From Arthrobacter sp. M4 (GTDB taxonomy: Bacteria; Actinomycetota; Actinomycetes; Actinomycetales; Micrococcaceae): a stretch of 64,000 bases of DNA. Under the pieces are notes generated by a model that was not told where the DNA came from, searched no databases, and was given only the letters and a program-made list of their open reading frames with translations. The DNA lies in contig NZ_JAIWYX010000006.1 of assembly GCF_020251205.1 (NCBI RefSeq), positions 186,001 to 250,000 of the forward strand, in the 5' to 3' direction. The stretch's first letter is position 1. Every line of letters begins with the position of its first letter. The translations under genes were made by a program, and so were the position numbers. Shown piece after piece: positions 1 to 8,907 of the stretch.

Positions 1-930
1 CTCCACGCTGCCGCTGCGGGTTTCCAACCGGCGCACGTGGTTCAGCGCCAGGTGTTCACACACCAGCCGGATGAGGGCACCCATGCGATAGCGGTCCGGG
101 ATCAGCGGGGTCAGTCCGGCGTCAACCAGCGGCTGGGCGGTCACGGGTCCGACGGCGGCAACGGTCACGGTGGTCTTCAGGCTGTCGACGAGCTGCTTGT
201 ACAGGCCCATCTCGTGGGCCGTGCTCCACATGGCGTCAACCGCAGGCGCGCTGGTGAATGTCAGCACGTCCAGGTTCCCGCTGCACACGGCCTCGATGAG
301 GCGCGGCAGTTTGTCCTCGCCGTCGGGCTTCACCCAGCGGTACGGGGTGACCGTAAGGACGGTGGCGCCGGACATCCGGAGTCGCTCGATCTGGCGGACG
401 TCGGTGTAGCCGTGTAACTGCATCGCCACCGTCTTGCCGCGCACGCCCTCGGCCAGGAGCATGTCCACGAGCGTTGCGGTGGTCTCGTCGCTGCTGATTC
501 CGACGTCGGCAAGCCCGGCGGCGCGCACGGCGCCCCGGGCTTTCGGGCCGCGAACAAACATGCGGCAGGCGGACAGGGTCTCCAAGAGCTGCTCGCCGAT
601 CCCGAAGGAGTCGGCGGCCTCGCACCAGCGCCGCATGCCATAGGCCGTGGTGGCGATGCAGATATCTGGTTTGGCCTCGATGACGGCCCGCGTGTCATCG
701 ATAAGGCGGACGTCTTCCTGGACAGGGGCGATTTTCAGTGCGGGCGCATGCAGGACCTCGGCACCGCGCCGCTCCAAGGCTTCAATCAGGTCCCGGGAGC
801 GGCGGTGCGAGGTGACGCCGATGCGGAAGCCGTCAAGGGGCGATTCTGCGGGGTCGGAAACAGAAGCTTCCGCGGGCATGCCGTTTGTTGCGGCGCCCGC
901 TACTGCTTCAATCACGTTGGGTGGTGTCAT
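1..930 (-). CDS. hemD: uroporphyrinogen-III synthase, probably with C-terminal regulator domain (cut by window edge)
   Basis: Reads leftward from an ATG at 928-930 and runs off the window start without a stop, so at least 310 residues are visible. HemD cyclises hydroxymethylbilane to uroporphyrinogen III, the precursor of siroheme and heme. The N-terminal HemD half is recognisable (GFRIGVTSHRR, IATTAYGMRRW, TFTSAPAVDAMW, VAAVGPVTAQPL). After about residue 275 the chain goes on into PDRYRMGALIRLVCEHL, past the normal end of a HemD. That matches actinobacterial HemD proteins fused to a winged-helix regulator, but the domain itself lies outside the window. It begins 9 bp after the cobA stop, behind an AGGAAG-like ribosome site, so it is the last visible gene of the nirB-cobA-hemD unit and probably supplies siroheme to nitrite reductase. 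Confidence 0.85.
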   Translation of the reverse strand, partial: MTPPNVIEAVAGAATNGMPAEASVSDPAESPLDGFRIGVTSHRRSRDLIEALERRGAEVLHAPALKIAPVQEDVRLIDDTRAVIEAKPDICIATTAYGMRRWCEAADSFGIGEQLLETLSACRMFVRGPKARGAVRAAGLADVGISSDETTATLVDMLLAEGVRGKTVAMQLHGYTDVRQIERLRMSGATVLTVTPYRWVKPDGEDKLPRLIEAVCSGNLDVLTFTSAPAVDAMWSTAHEMGLYKQLVDSLKTTVTVAAVGPVTAQPLVDAGLTPLIPDRYRMGALIRLVCEHLALNHVRRLETRSGSVE

Positions 931-939
931 TGTGCTTCC

Positions 940-1980
940 TTACGCCTCCAGCAGGGAGGCCGCCAGTCGATCGAGGTGGGCGGCCGCCCCCGCATGGTTA
1001 AGGTTGGCCTCCGCCACCCGCACCACCTCGCCGATGACCAGGACAGCCGGGTTGCTGCAGCCCGAGGACGCAGTGACAATGTTGCCCAGGTCGGAGATGG
1101 TAGTGCGCTGGCCCGGCCGGTAGCCCCGCTCCACGACGGCCATGGGCATGTCCGGGCGCATTCCGGCCCGGCGGAGACCCGCAGCCAGCTGCGGCAGGGT
1201 GCCAATACCCATAAGGACCACGATAGTCCCGCCCAAGCCCGCCAAGTGGGTGTGCTCATCCTCGGTAAGCGGCGCGTGCCCGGAGACCACGGTGAACATG
1301 TGGCTGACCTCGCGGTGCGTAACCGGAATGCCAGCGGCGGCAGGCACCGAGATAGCGCTCGTCACACCGGACACAACACGGACCGGGACGCCGGCGTCAA
1401 CGCAGGCCGCCACTTCCTCGCCGCCGCGGCCAAACACGTAAGGGTCGCCGCCCTTGAGGCGGACAACGTTGTTGCCAGCCAAGGCGGCATCCACCATCAG
1501 CTTCTCAATGTCGCGCTGGGTGACCTTGTGGTGCCCCGGGCGCTTTCCGACGTCGACAAGTTCCGCCGAGGTGAGCCGGGCCAGTTCCTGGTAGGGAGCC
1601 AGACGGTCATAAAACACGACGTCCGCGTCCCGCAGGGCGTTGATGGCGCCGACTGTCAGGAGGTCCAGGGCACCCGGGCCGCCACCCACCAGGGTGACGT
1701 GTCCGGCCGGTCCGGCGGCCGGTTCGGTCGCCACGGGGATGCCTGCTTCGCGGCAGCGGCGCAGCAACGGCTCCCAGCCCGGCTGGCCGTCGTCGACTGC
1801 TGCAACCAGGAAGGGACGCTCGGGCAATTGACCGTCGCCGTCCGCGCCCCTGGGTGTGGTGAGACGGTAGACGACGGCGCCGGCGGCCTCAAAGCGGCGG
1901 ACAGCCTGGCGGGCGGCGTGCTCCGAGCCGGTGACCAGGACCTCACGGCCCTCGAGATCGAGAGTCAGCTGCATGGTCAA
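940..1980 (-). CDS. cobA: uroporphyrinogen-III C-methyltransferase (SUMT)
   Basis: SAM-dependent C2/C7 methylation of uroporphyrinogen III to precorrin-2, the first committed step to siroheme. Residues about 1-105 look like a shortened NAD-binding half of a CysG-type siroheme synthase (LEGREVLVTGSEHAARQA). From about residue 110 the SUMT domain is complete: VGGGPGALDLLT, VVRLKGGDPYVFGRGGEE and PVTHREVSH. Two starts are possible. The TTG at 1980 sits 6 nt from a GGGA element at the end of nirB and directly follows its stop; the ATG at 1974 has a 12-nt spacing. I favour the TTG weakly. The N-terminal part is too short to be a full precorrin-2 dehydrogenase/ferrochelatase, so those steps must be encoded elsewhere or the domain is vestigial. 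Confidence 0.88.
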   Translation of the reverse strand: MTMQLTLDLEGREVLVTGSEHAARQAVRRFEAAGAVVYRLTTPRGADGDGQLPERPFLVAAVDDGQPGWEPLLRRCREAGIPVATEPAAGPAGHVTLVGGGPGALDLLTVGAINALRDADVVFYDRLAPYQELARLTSAELVDVGKRPGHHKVTQRDIEKLMVDAALAGNNVVRLKGGDPYVFGRGGEEVAACVDAGVPVRVVSGVTSAISVPAAAGIPVTHREVSHMFTVVSGHAPLTEDEHTHLAGLGGTIVVLMGIGTLPQLAAGLRRAGMRPDMPMAVVERGYRPGQRTTISDLGNIVTASSGCSNPAVLVIGEVVRVAEANLNHAGAAAHLDRLAASLLEA

Positions 1981-4614
1981 TCAGTTCCCTTCAGCCGTGG
2001 AGATTCCGCGGACCGGGATGGATGCGGAGGCGATGAGGACGCCGCCCTTTTCCTCGTTGGTGGCCGGACGGATCTGGCCGCGCTCCGGGACGAATGTGAT
2101 CGATTCGTCCTTCTGGTCCGGGGCGTTGACGAAGGAACGGAAGCGGCGCAGGCGCTCCGGGTCCTTCAGGGTCTCGGCCCACTCGTCCTGGTAGGTGTCA
2201 ATGTGCTTGGCCATGGCCGCCTCGAGGTCTGACGCGATGCCCAGGGAGTCGTTCACCACAACGTCCTCCACGTGCTTCAGGCCGCCGTCGAGCTCCTCCT
2301 GCCACCGGGCGGTGCGCTGCAAACGGTCGGCGGTGCGGATGTAGTACATCAGGTAACGGTCGATGTATTTGATCAGGGTTTCGTCATCCAGGTCCTTCGC
2401 GAGGAGCTGGGCGTGCGCGGGGGTAGCGCCGCCGTTGCCGCCGACGTAGAGGTTCCAGCCATCGGCCGTAGCGATCACGCCGACGTCCTTGCCCCTTGCC
2501 TCGGCACATTCACGGGCGCAACCGGAGACGCCCATCTTGAGCTTGTGCGGACTGCGGAGGCCGCGGTAGCGCAGTTCCAGGTTGATGGCCATGGCCACCG
2601 AGTCCTGCACACCGTAGCGGCACCAGGTGGAACCAACGCAGGACTTCACCGTGCGCAGGCTCTTGCCGTAGGCCTGGCCGGACTCGAAGCCGGCCTCCAC
2701 CAGTTCCTTCCAGATGTCCGGAAGCTGCTCCAGGCGTGCGCCGAACATGTCGATGCGCTGGCCACCGGTGATCTTGGTGTAGAGGCCGTACTTCTCGGCG
2801 ACGCGTGCGATGACCCCCAGGCCCTGAGGCGTGATCTCGCCACCGGCGATGCGCGGAACCACCGAGTAGGTGCCGTCCTTCTGCATGTTGGCCAGTGCAC
2901 GGTCGTTGGTGTCCTGCAGTGTTCCGCGGCCGGCGTCGAGGACGTAGGCGGAGTGCTGGGAGGCGAGGATGGAAGCGACGGTCGGCTTGCAGATGTCGCA
3001 GCCGGCGCCCGTGCCGTACTTGGCCAGGATGTCTTCGAAGGAGGTGAGCTCCAGGACGCGGATAGCGTCGAACAGTTCCTGGCGGGACAGGCTGAAGTGC
3101 TCGCAGAGGGCCTTGGAGACTTCGACGCCGGACTTCTTGAGTTCGCCTTCGAGGAGCTTCTTGAGCATCGGCACACACGAACCACACTGGGTACCGGCAC
3201 GGGTGCAGGACTTCAACTCGCCGAGTTCCTGGACCGGGGCGTTGCCTTCGCAGGCACCGCAGGCGTTGATAGTGTCGCGGATGGTTCCTGCCGCTACGTT
3301 GTTGCAGGAGCAGAGGATGGCGTCGTCCGGCAGTTCCGTTTCCGGAGCCTCGCCACCGCCGGCAGCGGTCAGGAACGCGCCCGGCTCGCCGGGGAGTTCG
3401 CGGCCCAGGAGCGGACGCAGGCTCATGTACGGCGAAGCGTCGCCAACGAAAATGCCGCCAAGGAGGGTCTTCGCGTCGTCGGTGGTGACGATCTTCTGGT
3501 ACACGCCGCGCGCCGGGTCGGCGTAGACGATTTCGAGGGAGTGCTCGGTCTTTGCGAAAGCGTCGCCGAAGCTTGCGACGTCCACGCCGGAAAGCTTCAG
3601 CTTGGTGGCGGTGTCGAAGCCGGGGAAGGTGGCCTCGCCACCGTGCAGGCGGTCGGCCACGATCTCGGCCATGGTGTTGGCCGGGGCCACGAGGCCCAGG
3701 CACATCCCGCCGAAGTTGGCCACTTCACCGATGGCGAAGATGTCCGGGATTTCGGTTGCGCAGTAGTCGTTGATGACAACGCCGCCGCGGGGGCCAAGCG
3801 AGAAGAGCTGCTCTTCGCCTTCGGCAGCCCGGAAGAGTTCGTCGCGGGGCCTGACGCCGATAGCGACGATCACGATGTCGGCGGGGATGATTCGCCCGTC
3901 GGCCATCAGGACTCCAGTGACCTGGCCCTCGTCGTCGGTCTGGACCTCGGAGGGGAACACGCCACCGTGGACTTCGAAGCCCTTGGCCTCGATGAGGCGG
4001 CCAAGCGCCTGGCCGGCGCCCTCGTCCAACTGGGTGTTCATCAGCCACGGCGCACCGTTGATGACGATCGGGGTTGCGCCCAGCTGCTCCGTGCCGGCTG
4101 CGGACTCAAGGCCCAGGAGGCCACCACCAATGGTGACGGCGTTGACTTTCCGACCCAACTTCTCGGTGAGGTCGGCGATGGCCTGGTTGATGGCCCACAC
4201 GTCTTCAAGCGTGCGGTAGACGTGGGTGTGCTCGGCGCCGGGGATCGGCAGGCGGGCCGCGTCCGAACCGGTGGCGACCACCAGGGCGTCGTATTCGTAG
4301 CTGTTGCCCGCGGCGGTTTCAACGGTCTTGGCGTCCGAGTTGATCTTGACCACCCGCTCGCCGGTCTTCAGGTCCAGGGCGTCGTGGTCCCACATGGAGG
4401 CCTCGCCGAGGGTCAGGTCTACGTTGGTTTCGGTGAGTGCCTTGCTGAGGGCCACGCGGTCGTAGGGGAGGTGTGCCTCTTCTGTCAGTACCGTGACCTG
4501 CCACCCTTCAAGTCCGCGGGTGTGCATGGCGTCGACGAAACGGTGAGCCGCTGGGCCGCCGCCGGCGACAACGATGCGGCGCTGGTTCTCAGGGGTGGAA
4601 GTGTGTCCGGTCAC
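1981..4614 (-). CDS. nirB: assimilatory nitrite reductase [NAD(P)H], large subunit
   Basis: 877-residue cytoplasmic flavo-siroheme enzyme reducing nitrite to ammonium. Domains in order: FAD/NAD(P) pyridine nucleotide oxidoreductase (VVAGGGPAAHRF near residue 15, IGGGLLGLESA for NAD, FAIGEVANFGG), two BFD-like [2Fe-2S] repeats (CSCNNV with CGSC, then GAGCDIC), a ferredoxin-like half-domain, and the 4Fe-4S/siroheme site with C-x5-C (CVGSTWC) and C-x3-C (CARECAEARGKD). All four siroheme/cluster cysteines are present and the length is typical. The gene abuts cobA downstream, and nirD is transcribed divergently rather than following nirB as in most operons. A GlnR-type box lies 68-105 bp upstream of the start, so nitrogen-limitation control is likely. 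Confidence 0.95.
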   Translation of the reverse strand: MTGHTSTPENQRRIVVAGGGPAAHRFVDAMHTRGLEGWQVTVLTEEAHLPYDRVALSKALTETNVDLTLGEASMWDHDALDLKTGERVVKINSDAKTVETAAGNSYEYDALVVATGSDAARLPIPGAEHTHVYRTLEDVWAINQAIADLTEKLGRKVNAVTIGGGLLGLESAAGTEQLGATPIVINGAPWLMNTQLDEGAGQALGRLIEAKGFEVHGGVFPSEVQTDDEGQVTGVLMADGRIIPADIVIVAIGVRPRDELFRAAEGEEQLFSLGPRGGVVINDYCATEIPDIFAIGEVANFGGMCLGLVAPANTMAEIVADRLHGGEATFPGFDTATKLKLSGVDVASFGDAFAKTEHSLEIVYADPARGVYQKIVTTDDAKTLLGGIFVGDASPYMSLRPLLGRELPGEPGAFLTAAGGGEAPETELPDDAILCSCNNVAAGTIRDTINACGACEGNAPVQELGELKSCTRAGTQCGSCVPMLKKLLEGELKKSGVEVSKALCEHFSLSRQELFDAIRVLELTSFEDILAKYGTGAGCDICKPTVASILASQHSAYVLDAGRGTLQDTNDRALANMQKDGTYSVVPRIAGGEITPQGLGVIARVAEKYGLYTKITGGQRIDMFGARLEQLPDIWKELVEAGFESGQAYGKSLRTVKSCVGSTWCRYGVQDSVAMAINLELRYRGLRSPHKLKMGVSGCARECAEARGKDVGVIATADGWNLYVGGNGGATPAHAQLLAKDLDDETLIKYIDRYLMYYIRTADRLQRTARWQEELDGGLKHVEDVVVNDSLGIASDLEAAMAKHIDTYQDEWAETLKDPERLRRFRSFVNAPDQKDESITFVPERGQIRPATNEEKGGVLIASASIPVRGISTAEGN

Positions 4615-4681
4615 TGGTGGGCCTTTCGCAAAGGTTGCAGACGAAGCTCCGCAACTTGTCCATCCAGCCTAAGTAGGGGCA

Positions 4682-4719
4682 GTTTCGCATCAGTTACCCG
4701 ATTGTTTCGTGATCTTAAC
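4682..4719 (-). promoter_or_regulatory. GlnR-type binding site, nirB/nirD divergent region
   Basis: Read on the minus strand, four 5-bp half-sites lie exactly 6 bp apart: GTTAA, GAAAC, GTAAC, GAAAC. The actinobacterial GlnR consensus is GTnAC-n6-GAAAC-n6-GTnAC-n6-GAAAC, so only one informative base differs. The box sits 68-105 bp upstream of nirB and 176-213 bp upstream of nirD, in a 280-bp intergenic region. TAGGCT on the minus strand at 4666-4671 is a possible nirB -10 element. Nitrite reductase genes are GlnR targets in streptomycetes and mycobacteria. Binding here is inferred, and no glnR gene is in the window. Confidence 0.75.
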
Positions 4720-4894
4720 TTCTGCATCACGAACTGATTTCCGGCCGTGTGAGGTCTCTTTTACGAGCCGGACACATTCTTTGCCTTCCAATGAAACACC
4801 CCGCGCCTAGCTTTTTTATGTGGCCGCAAACGGCCCGTGCCGGGCAATTGGGAATTATCCCGGGCCTAGGCTGGCTAAAGCGATAGGGGCTGAA

Positions 4895-5263
4895 ATGACC
4901 GTAATTCTTGAACGTATTGAAGGACAGACCGCCGAGGCGGCCGCCACGTGGCACCGCGTCTGCGCAGTCACCGAACTGGAACTCTGCTGGGGCGAGGCCG
5001 CACTTGTTGAAGGCCACCAGGTGGCGCTCTTCCGTACGGGGCCGGAGACCGTCTACGCCACGACGCAACAGGATCCGGCCATGCTCTCCAACGTGATGGC
5101 CCGCGGCATCATTGGTTCCAAGGGCAGCCGTCCCACCATCGCTTCGCCGCTGCACAAAGAGGTTTACGACCTTGAGACCGGCGAATGCTTCACCAATCCG
5201 GAACTCCGGCTCGCCACCTACAGCGTTCGCCTTGTGGATGGGTTCATTGAAATAGCCCTCTGA
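4895..5263 (+). CDS. nirD: nitrite reductase small subunit, Rieske-like
   Basis: 122-residue partner of NirB. It has the Rieske fold but, as usual in NirD, none of the Cys/His ligands for a [2Fe-2S] cluster, so its role is structural or in complex assembly. Recognisable segments are WHRVCAVTELE, EGHQVALFRTG, GIIGSKG and LHKEVYDLETGEC, followed by a short tail. The ATG at 4895 is preceded by AGGGG at good spacing; reading further upstream in frame adds no conserved sequence. It is divergent from nirB and shares the intergenic GlnR-type site. Transcription ends at a strong hairpin at 5295-5327. Confidence 0.92.
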   Translation: MTVILERIEGQTAEAAATWHRVCAVTELELCWGEAALVEGHQVALFRTGPETVYATTQQDPAMLSNVMARGIIGSKGSRPTIASPLHKEVYDLETGECFTNPELRLATYSVRLVDGFIEIAL

Positions 5264-5294
5264 CTTCACGCAGTCCACAACTGCGATGCCCCTC

Positions 5295-5327
5295 CTGGCC
5301 GGTTCCGATTGTTTCGGAACCGGCCAG
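5295..5327. terminator. hairpin between convergent nirD and pmmB-like gene
   Basis: Perfect 14-bp inverted repeat (CTGGCCGGTTCCGA and its complement) with a 5-nt loop TTGTT. It lies 31 bp after the nirD stop and 64 bp from the end of the convergent mutase gene. There is no T-run on either side, so it is probably a bidirectional GC-rich terminator. Confidence 0.75.
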
Positions 5328-5391
5328 AGGCGTTTAACGGGCTCATGTGCCGAGGTTAACGGGCCCGTGCGCCGAGGCGTCGGCTGACGCG

Positions 5392-7134
5392 CTACAGCCC
5401 CAGCGCTTCGCGGACGTCGGCCAGGACAAGGTCCAGCGCCGAGCGGGCTGCCAGCCGTGCTTCAGGGAGTTCCGCCGCGGAATCCACCGGTTCGATGACT
5501 TCTACGTAACACTTCAGCTTGGGCTCCGTGCCGCTGGGCCTGACGATGACGCGTGACTGGTTCCTGGTGAGGTATAGAAGGCCATCCGTGGGAGGTAGGG
5601 ACTCGCTGCCTTCAGCCAGGTCCGTCACGGTATCCACCGGCGATCCGCCAAATGACTCCGGAGGGTTGACCCGCAGCCTGTTCATCATGGCCTGCAAGAG
5701 CCCGAGGTCGGCAACGCGGATACTTAGCTGGTCGCTTGCGTGCAGGCCATGCACCAGGTACAGCTCGTCGAGCGTGTCGAAGATCGTTTTCCCGGCAGCC
5801 TTGGCAGCCGCAGCGAGTTCAGCAATGAGGACGGCCGCAGCGATGCCGTCCTTATCCCTCACCAGTTCCGGCGCAACGCAGTAACCCAGTGCCTCTTCAT
5901 AGCCATAAACCAGACCGGGCACGCGGGAAATCCACTTGAATCCAGTGAGCGTTTCCGCGTGGTCGAAGCCCTTGGCGGCTGCGATTTGGGACAGGAGGCG
6001 TGAAGAGACAATGGAGTTCGCGAACACCCCCGCAGCTTCTTGGCCGGCTGCGGACCACCGGGCAGCCACGTGGGCGCCCAGCAGGGCACCCACTTCGTCC
6101 CCTCGGAGCATCCGCCAGGCACCAGTGTCCGGGTCGATGGCAGCCACTGCCGCCCGATCGGCGTCGGGATCATTGGCCAGGACGAGGTCCGCCCCGGCCA
6201 TTTCGGCGGCGCCAATAGCGAGGTCCAACGCACCCGGTTCCTCCGGATTGGGGAAGCTTACCGTGGGAAATTCGGGGTCCGGTTCGGCTTGTTCGGCCAC
6301 CATGGTGACATTTTTGAAACCTGCGGCGTTAAGTACGGATACCGCAGTGGCTCCACCGACCCCGTGCATAGGGGTTAATACGATGCTGATATCGCGGTGC
6401 GGGAAGTGTTCTGTATCTGCCAGCGCGGCTACCGCGGCGGCATAATCAGCCTCGACGGACTGCGGCAGCAGCGTCCAGCCGCCATCGGACATGGGGATCG
6501 GCTCCACGGAACCAGACACTGCTTCGATTTTCGCCGCTATCGCCCCGTCGATCGGTGGCACGATTTGGGCGCCCCGTCCTGAGTCGCCGACGGCACGGCC
6601 GCCGAGGTAGACCTTATAGCCGTTGTCCTGCGGAGGGTTGTGGCTCGCAGTGACCATTACGCCGCCGTCGCAGTCCAAGGCGTTGACCGCGTAGGCGAGC
6701 AACGGCGTCGGCAATGCCGACGGCATCAAGTACGTCTCAATTCCCGCCGCCGTAAAGATTGCGGCCGATTCCCGGGCGAAAACCTCGGAGTTATGCCGGG
6801 CGTCATAGCCGACGACGGCGCGTGGCCGGCTTCCGGGAGCCGCAGCGGCTACCGCTTCCAGCAAGTAGTTGGCGACTCCGGCCGCCGCACGACGGACGAC
6901 AACGCGGTTCATCCGGTTCGGGCCGGGTCCGAGGGCTGCCCGAAGGCCCGCGGTTCCGAACTTTAGGGTGCCGCCAAAGCTGTCTTCGAGTTGCTGCCGG
7001 GCGGCAGGTACGCCGCTCGACGCGAGTTCGATGAGTTCGGTCAACGCCGTTGAGGTGGCGGGGTCCGGGTCCCGGGCAGCCCAATCGCGGGCATCGTTGA
7101 TGAGCTGCTGGAAATCGGCATCCGTTGACGTCAT
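5392..7134 (-). CDS. pmmB: phosphoglucomutase/phosphomannomutase (PmmB-like)
   Basis: Alpha-D-phosphohexomutase of about 580 residues, interconverting sugar 1- and 6-phosphates (or 1- and 5-phosphates if acting as a phosphopentomutase). It shows the phosphoserine loop TASHNPP, the Mg-binding loop NDPDADR, the sugar-binding loop GYEEALGY and the phosphate-binding RPSGTEPK near the C terminus. I chose the ATG at 7134 (MTSTDADF), because the reading frame upstream of it carries no family sequence. In M. tuberculosis a pmmB is next to deoD. Here the purine phosphorylase gene lies beyond an intervening levansucrase, so a role in ribose-1-phosphate metabolism is plausible. Substrate preference cannot be read from sequence. 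Confidence 0.88.
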   Translation of the reverse strand: MTSTDADFQQLINDARDWAARDPDPATSTALTELIELASSGVPAARQQLEDSFGGTLKFGTAGLRAALGPGPNRMNRVVVRRAAAGVANYLLEAVAAAAPGSRPRAVVGYDARHNSEVFARESAAIFTAAGIETYLMPSALPTPLLAYAVNALDCDGGVMVTASHNPPQDNGYKVYLGGRAVGDSGRGAQIVPPIDGAIAAKIEAVSGSVEPIPMSDGGWTLLPQSVEADYAAAVAALADTEHFPHRDISIVLTPMHGVGGATAVSVLNAAGFKNVTMVAEQAEPDPEFPTVSFPNPEEPGALDLAIGAAEMAGADLVLANDPDADRAAVAAIDPDTGAWRMLRGDEVGALLGAHVAARWSAAGQEAAGVFANSIVSSRLLSQIAAAKGFDHAETLTGFKWISRVPGLVYGYEEALGYCVAPELVRDKDGIAAAVLIAELAAAAKAAGKTIFDTLDELYLVHGLHASDQLSIRVADLGLLQAMMNRLRVNPPESFGGSPVDTVTDLAEGSESLPPTDGLLYLTRNQSRVIVRPSGTEPKLKCYVEVIEPVDSAAELPEARLAARSALDLVLADVREALGL

Positions 7135-7173
7135 GGACTCAAAAATAACAAGTCGCAGACTCAAAACTAGTAA

Positions 7174-7202
7174 GGGAGGCGCCGCAGATAGCGGCGCCTC
7201 CC
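7174..7202. terminator. hairpin between levansucrase end and pmmB start
   Basis: Perfect 12-bp stem (GGGAGGCGCCGC and complement) with loop AGATA. It is the second hairpin downstream of the levansucrase stop and sits 40 bp before the mutase start codon, so it should separate the two leftward genes. Confidence 0.6.
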
Positions 7203-7251
7203 AGCGTGGACGGGAAACAGGGGGTACGCTGCCCGCCCGGTTGTAGGCTGT

Positions 7252-7280
7252 CCGGATGCCGCGGGGTGCGCGGCATCCGG
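7252..7280 (-). terminator. levansucrase transcription terminator
   Basis: Perfect 12-bp stem (CCGGATGCCGCG and complement) with a 5-nt loop, 26 bp beyond the levansucrase stop codon. No T-run follows. With the hairpin at 7174-7202 it makes a double stop that insulates pmmB. Confidence 0.65.
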
Positions 7281-7305
7281 CGCTTAGTTGGCCGGGGTTA
7301 CCGGC

Positions 7306-8907
7306 CTACTTGTAGAGGCCCTCGCCACCGACGCGGACGTTGGTGGGCAAGTAACCGAACGGGCCAAGGCCGTTCTGGCCGAAGCTGCGGTCAACCTGCG
7401 TCACGCCACCCTTGAAGTTGATCTTCACGGTGGGGGACAGGGAGCCGCCGCGGACGCCCTCGACGTTGTCGATGAAGGACTGAACCAGGCCGTTCGGCTG
7501 GACGTAGTGCGAGTAGGCCTGGAACTGGCGGCCGTTCTGCTTGGCGGAGGGGCTCTCCGGAGCATTGGCCGGCAGGTTCAGGTCGGTCGGGGAGCCGAGG
7601 GCAAGGCCGCTGTTGTTCACCGGCTGGAAGTCTGAGCGAATTCCGTCGCCGACGAAGCCGTAGACGCCGTCCGGACCGCGCATGCCGTCCGAGTACGTGA
7701 ACTGGTGGCTGATGGTGTACAGGTAGTACTTGTTCTTGCCGTCTTCGTTCTGGATGAAGATCTGCGGACGTTCGGTCTGGTCGTTGACGCAGTTGGCGGA
7801 CAGGATCGGCGGCAGGAAGTGCCACTGGGTCAGGTCCTTGTTGTCTGCTACAGCCAGGCCGACGTTGGCGGTCTGGAACCAGGAACCCGTGGTGTTGTTG
7901 ACCTGGTCCACAGTTTCGGCGTGCGGGTCGCCCGGACGGTAGCCGAGGTCCTCCTGCTTGCACTTGTAGTCACCGCGGTTTCCGCCGGTGTTGCCCTCGA
8001 AGACCATGAAGGTCTTGCCGGGGTGGGCCGGGTCCTCGAACGTGTACGGGTCGCGGAAAGCGAAGCCCGGGTTCTGTGCCTTGGTCTGGTACATCTGTCC
8101 GTCCGGCTCCAGCAGCTTGGTGTGCTGGAAACCGTCGAAGGTCACGCCGCTCTTGTCAGCGTGGATGTTACCAAGGGCCTTGGCGATGACGGCGTCGGGG
8201 GCGATGCCGCCGCCACCGGCGTTGCGCTCTGCACGGTCGTAGAACGTGGTGGCCGTGTAGAACACGTTGACCTGGTCGCCTTGCATGAGGCGCGTGGATC
8301 CGGACCATTCAGTGTTGCCGATGGAGGTGTTGTCCAGGAACAGGTGTCCACCATAGTTCCACTTGTCCTTGGCCGGGTCGGCGTTGGTCTTGCGGAAGAA
8401 GTAGCCGATGCGGGCGTTCCAGTGGCGCTGGTCGAAACCGTAGCCTGCGTGGCGGTCTGCGACCAGGGAGAAGATGACGTCCCAGCCCTTGTAGCTGATC
8501 TGGTTCGCGTGCTCATCCGTCAGGGACCAGGTGTCCCAAACCCAGACGTCGTCATTCATGGCGGGGAAGTCCTTGGGGATTTCCGGCATGGTGACGTTCG
8601 GGCTCATGGAGTTCTGGCCGGGCTGAACATTGGCGTTGCTCTGGGCCATGATCTGCTTGGCGTCAGCGCGGGTCCACTTCGAGGTGAAGTTGGCCTCGGG
8701 GTCGTGGGCCTGCTGGGTGTGGACCGACGGCAGCGGGAACCCGGGGGTGGGTGCCGGCATACCGCTCGACGGCGGGTCGGCGGGAAGGTTTGCCTGCGCT
8801 GCCGGGGATGCCAGTAGCGTTGCGGCGGCCACGCCGGCGGCCGCTGCCAGGGACGCAGCCTGCCGCAGACGGCGACGGGGCCGTGCTGGGGTTGAGTGAG
8901 TTTTCAT
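7306..8907 (-). CDS. sacB: secreted levansucrase (glycoside hydrolase family 68)
   Basis: Extracellular enzyme that transfers fructose from sucrose to grow levan or to hydrolyse sucrose. From the ATG at 8907 it has 533 residues. The N terminus is Arg-rich, followed by a hydrophobic core and an ASPAAQA-type signal peptidase site near residue 39. The three GH68 catalytic residues are visible: nucleophile Asp125 in VWDTW, transition-state stabiliser Asp286 in RDP, and acid/base Glu379 in TERPQ. It lies alone between pmmB and deoD orthologues that are adjacent in other actinobacteria, so it looks inserted. Two terminator hairpins follow, and a LacI-type operator lies about 260 bp upstream. Whether it makes polymer or oligosaccharides cannot be told. 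Confidence 0.92.
   Translation of the reverse strand: MKTHSTPARPRRRLRQAASLAAAAGVAAATLLASPAAQANLPADPPSSGMPAPTPGFPLPSVHTQQAHDPEANFTSKWTRADAKQIMAQSNANVQPGQNSMSPNVTMPEIPKDFPAMNDDVWVWDTWSLTDEHANQISYKGWDVIFSLVADRHAGYGFDQRHWNARIGYFFRKTNADPAKDKWNYGGHLFLDNTSIGNTEWSGSTRLMQGDQVNVFYTATTFYDRAERNAGGGGIAPDAVIAKALGNIHADKSGVTFDGFQHTKLLEPDGQMYQTKAQNPGFAFRDPYTFEDPAHPGKTFMVFEGNTGGNRGDYKCKQEDLGYRPGDPHAETVDQVNNTTGSWFQTANVGLAVADNKDLTQWHFLPPILSANCVNDQTERPQIFIQNEDGKNKYYLYTISHQFTYSDGMRGPDGVYGFVGDGIRSDFQPVNNSGLALGSPTDLNLPANAPESPSAKQNGRQFQAYSHYVQPNGLVQSFIDNVEGVRGGSLSPTVKINFKGGVTQVDRSFGQNGLGPFGYLPTNVRVGGEGLYK

Noticed and set aside
2272-4737. Long plus-strand open frame of about 820 codons opposite nirB
   Set aside because: It is antisense to a gene with complete cofactor motifs, has no family signatures, and is explained by GC-rich codon use; the same holds for long antisense frames at 748-2232, 7705-8817, 40493-41989 and 58504-60432.
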